Below, one piece after another: positions 61,936-64,000 of a stretch of 64,000 nucleotides of DNA. The stretch comes from Burkholderia sp. Ax-1719. Its GTDB lineage: Bacteria; Pseudomonadota; Gammaproteobacteria; Burkholderiales; Burkholderiaceae. The translations under genes and the position numbers were made by a program. Every line of letters begins with the position of its first letter. The first letter of the stretch is position 1. Location: positions 124,001 to 188,000 of the forward strand of contig NZ_VWWJ01000011.1 of NCBI RefSeq assembly GCF_011753055.1, read 5' to 3'. The notes beneath the pieces were generated by a model, which saw only the letters and a list, made by a program, of their open reading frames with translations, searched no databases and was not told where the DNA came from.

Positions 61936-61962
61936 GCGGGAAAGCGGCTCGTTAATTGCGCA

Positions 61963-64000
61963 TCATCGCGACTGCTGCGCGTCGCTCAGACGTTCGTTGC
62001 GCTGCTCGCTGGCGTCGTCCGGCGTGTCGCCGCACACGCCAAAGCGCTCGATCAGCGCGGGCACGCCTTCCACCGGCACCGGGCGCGAAAACAGGAAGCC
62101 CTGCGCCTCAATCGGCCCAAGTGCCGCGAGCCAGGCAATCTGCTCCTCGGTTTCGGTGCCTTCCACCACCACGGTCAGTCCCAGCGAGCGCGCCAGATTG
62201 ACGATCGCCGACACCATCACGCACACGCTGCGGTCGGCGGGAATCGCCTGCACGAACGAGCGATCGACCTTGAGCGTGTCCACCGCGAAGCGATTCAGAT
62301 AGGACAACGACGAATAACCCGTGCCGAAGTCGTCGAGCGCCACGCGCACGCCCAGACGCTTCAAGGCGAAGATTTTCTCGGAGACGAGTTCCGGGTACTC
62401 CATCATCGCCGTCTCGGTGATTTCGAGTTCGAGCTTGTGCGCGGCGATGCCGGTTTCCTCGATGGCGCGCGAAATCGTCTCGTAGAGATCGCCGCGCCAG
62501 AACTGCACCGCCGAAATATTGATCGCCAGCGACAGCGTCTCAAAGCCTTGCTGCTGCCACAGCGCAAGCTGCGCGCAGGCCGTGCTGATGACGAAATCGC
62601 CCACCGGCACGATCAGGCCGGTCGATTCGGCCACGGGAATAAATTCGCTTGCCGGAATCAGGCCGTACTGCGGATGGTTCCAGCGCACCAGCGCCTCGAA
62701 GCCCGTGATGCAGCGGCGGCGCAAATCAATCTTGGGCTGATAGGCGAGGAACAGTTGCCCTTCGGCCAGCGCCACGCGTAGCTGCTGCTCCCACTTCATC
62801 AGATGATCGGCGCGATGGGCAAGCTGCGGCGAGTAGAAGCGGAAGCAGTTGCGGCCGGCTTCCTTGGCGGCGTACATCGCCAGATCGGCCTTCTTGAGCA
62901 GATCGATTTCGCTCTCGTGCGCCACGGCGAAGAGCGCGATGCCCGTACTCGCATGCAGCACGAACGCGCTGCCGCGCACATCGAACGGATGCGTGAAGGC
63001 GGCGTTGGTGGTTTCCGCGAGCGTGCTGGCGCGCTTCTCGATTTCGTCGCCCTTGACGATCACCACGAACTCGTCGCCGCCGATGCGTGCGAGCGTGCCC
63101 GCGCCGCCGACCGCATCGGCCAGACGCGCGGCGCTCATCTGCAGCACGATATCGCCCGCGTTGTGGCCGAGCGTGTCGTTGACGGTCTTGAAGTTGTCGA
63201 GGTCGATAAAGAGAATCGCCAGACGCCCGAGATTGCCCGGCTGCGAAACTTCGTGGCGCAACCGCTGCAGCGTGGCGTAGCGGTTGGGCAGGCCGGTGAG
63301 CAGGTCATACTGCACCAGTTGCGACATCTCGCGTTCGCGCCCAAGCAGCTTGCCGATCAAGCCCGTCGCCACCGCGAAGAACGACAGCATGGCGAGCGAG
63401 ATGAACGTCGCCATCATCAGATAGACGTCGCGCGTGTGGTTGTAGTCGGCGAATTCTTCGGCCTGCGAAAGACCGACCAGCACCGCGAGCGGATAGCCGT
63501 CGATATGGCGGTACGAGACGATGCGCGTCACATGATCGATCGGATCGGCATAGGTGCCGGACACATGTTCCGAGATCGGATAGACGCCGCTGGCGGAGAA
63601 CGTGCCGGCTGCGTGGTCGGCGTTGCCGGTACGGCGGGCGAGCACAGCGCCGGTATCCGAGATCACGGCGATCACGCCGTCACGGCCAATCGCCGCGTTG
63701 TTATAGAAGTCGCTGGTGAAGTAGCCCGGATCTTCCGACACCACCACCACGCCCGCGAAGGAGCCGTCCTGGTGATTGAGACGGCGCGTCATCTGCAGGG
63801 TCCAGTGACCCGACACGCGGCCCAGCAACGGCTTGCTGATGAAGAGTTGATCGTCGTTCTCGTGCTCGTGCACCTTGAAGTGCTCGCGGTCCGAGAGATC
63901 GATGGGCTTGGGATTGGGGTCGGCGGTATTGGAGACCAGCCGGCCGTGCTCGTCGATGATCGACACCTGCACGAGCGAATCGCTTTGCACCACGCCTTTC
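61963..64000 (-). CDS. Membrane GGDEF-EAL c-di-GMP protein, 5' end outside the window
   Basis: The frame is open to base 64000, so the N terminus is missing. The visible 679 residues begin within a Cache-type periplasmic sensor (VQVSIIDEHGRLVSNTAD, GVIAVISDTGAVLARRTG), then a membrane helix (YLMMATFISLAMLSFFAVATGLIG), a GGDEF domain with intact RIGGDEFVV and a C-terminal EAL domain with GFEALVRW, ITETAMM, DDFGTGYSS and EGTETEEQ. Both cyclase and phosphodiesterase sites look complete, so activity could go either way. It runs against the lower-GC insert. Confidence 0.93.
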   Translation of the reverse strand, partial: KGVVQSDSLVQVSIIDEHGRLVSNTADPNPKPIDLSDREHFKVHEHENDDQLFISKPLLGRVSGHWTLQMTRRLNHQDGSFAGVVVVSEDPGYFTSDFYNNAAIGRDGVIAVISDTGAVLARRTGNADHAAGTFSASGVYPISEHVSGTYADPIDHVTRIVSYRHIDGYPLAVLVGLSQAEEFADYNHTRDVYLMMATFISLAMLSFFAVATGLIGKLLGREREMSQLVQYDLLTGLPNRYATLQRLRHEVSQPGNLGRLAILFIDLDNFKTVNDTLGHNAGDIVLQMSAARLADAVGGAGTLARIGGDEFVVIVKGDEIEKRASTLAETTNAAFTHPFDVRGSAFVLHASTGIALFAVAHESEIDLLKKADLAMYAAKEAGRNCFRFYSPQLAHRADHLMKWEQQLRVALAEGQLFLAYQPKIDLRRRCITGFEALVRWNHPQYGLIPASEFIPVAESTGLIVPVGDFVISTACAQLALWQQQGFETLSLAINISAVQFWRGDLYETISRAIEETGIAAHKLELEITETAMMEYPELVSEKIFALKRLGVRVALDDFGTGYSSLSYLNRFAVDTLKVDRSFVQAIPADRSVCVMVSAIVNLARSLGLTVVVEGTETEEQIAWLAALGPIEAQGFLFSRPVPVEGVPALIERFGVCGDTPDDASEQRNERLSDAQQSR

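Overview
The window is chromosomal DNA from a GC-rich betaproteobacterium, most likely Burkholderiaceae close to Paraburkholderia or Caballeronia. This rests on G+C around 65 percent with matching codon use, the order ppc / hemC-hemDX-hemY with HemD fused to HemX, a glutamine-dependent NadE beside a PII gene, a Burkholderia-type porin, and the nature of the ParE, ParC and Dcm proteins. It looks mostly like core genome. The clearest foreign segment is a lower-GC two-gene insert at about 60.5-61.9 kb.

Layout. 0-8 kb: ppc (3' end outside the window) diverges from the haem genes hemC, hemDX and hemY. 8-11.7 kb: a reverse-strand aldehyde dehydrogenase / short-chain dehydrogenase / MFS transporter group. 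12-17 kb: ppa, a GIY-YIG protein, a FemAB-like acyltransferase, nadE and glnB. 17-22 kb: a porin and a hisJQMP-type amino-acid ABC operon, both on the reverse strand. 22.5-26.2 kb: pirin, then a Spy/CpxP-like periplasmic protein divergent from ompR-envZ, with repeated GTAAY half-sites between them. 26-33.5 kb: an 88-residue unknown protein, a Cache-GGDEF cyclase, a two-gene NitT/TauT-type ABC system without a binding protein, and two tandem related lipoproteins.

33.7-41 kb is the most intriguing stretch. Two sigma-54 activators, one with no sensory domain and one an orphan response regulator, are interleaved with three small unknown proteins, trehalose-6-phosphate synthase and a glycine-zipper protein. 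I read good -24/-12 promoters in front of one small gene and in front of otsA. This suggests a sigma-54-controlled envelope or osmotic stress locus.

41-50 kb: a drug-type MFS pump, a YbhB protein, a vsr-dcm pair, short unknown genes, tRNA-Arg(CCU), rubredoxin, a DUF4399 protein, an ABC-F ATPase and a MntA/HepT toxin-antitoxin pair. 50.4-55.5 kb: parE-parC and a CopD-like protein. 55.5-60.4 kb: a LysR regulator divergent from an MHS transporter, an M20 amidohydrolase and an acetylpolyamine amidohydrolase, which together look like an inducible uptake and deacylation pathway. 60.5-62 kb: the lower-GC pair, a DUF6402-like protein with an overlapping small membrane-anchored protein. The window ends inside a GGDEF-EAL protein.

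A scattered feature of the window is short imperfect tandem arrays of 11-13 bp, seven of them, all in gaps between genes. All assignments come from reading the sequence and recalling families; no database search was run.
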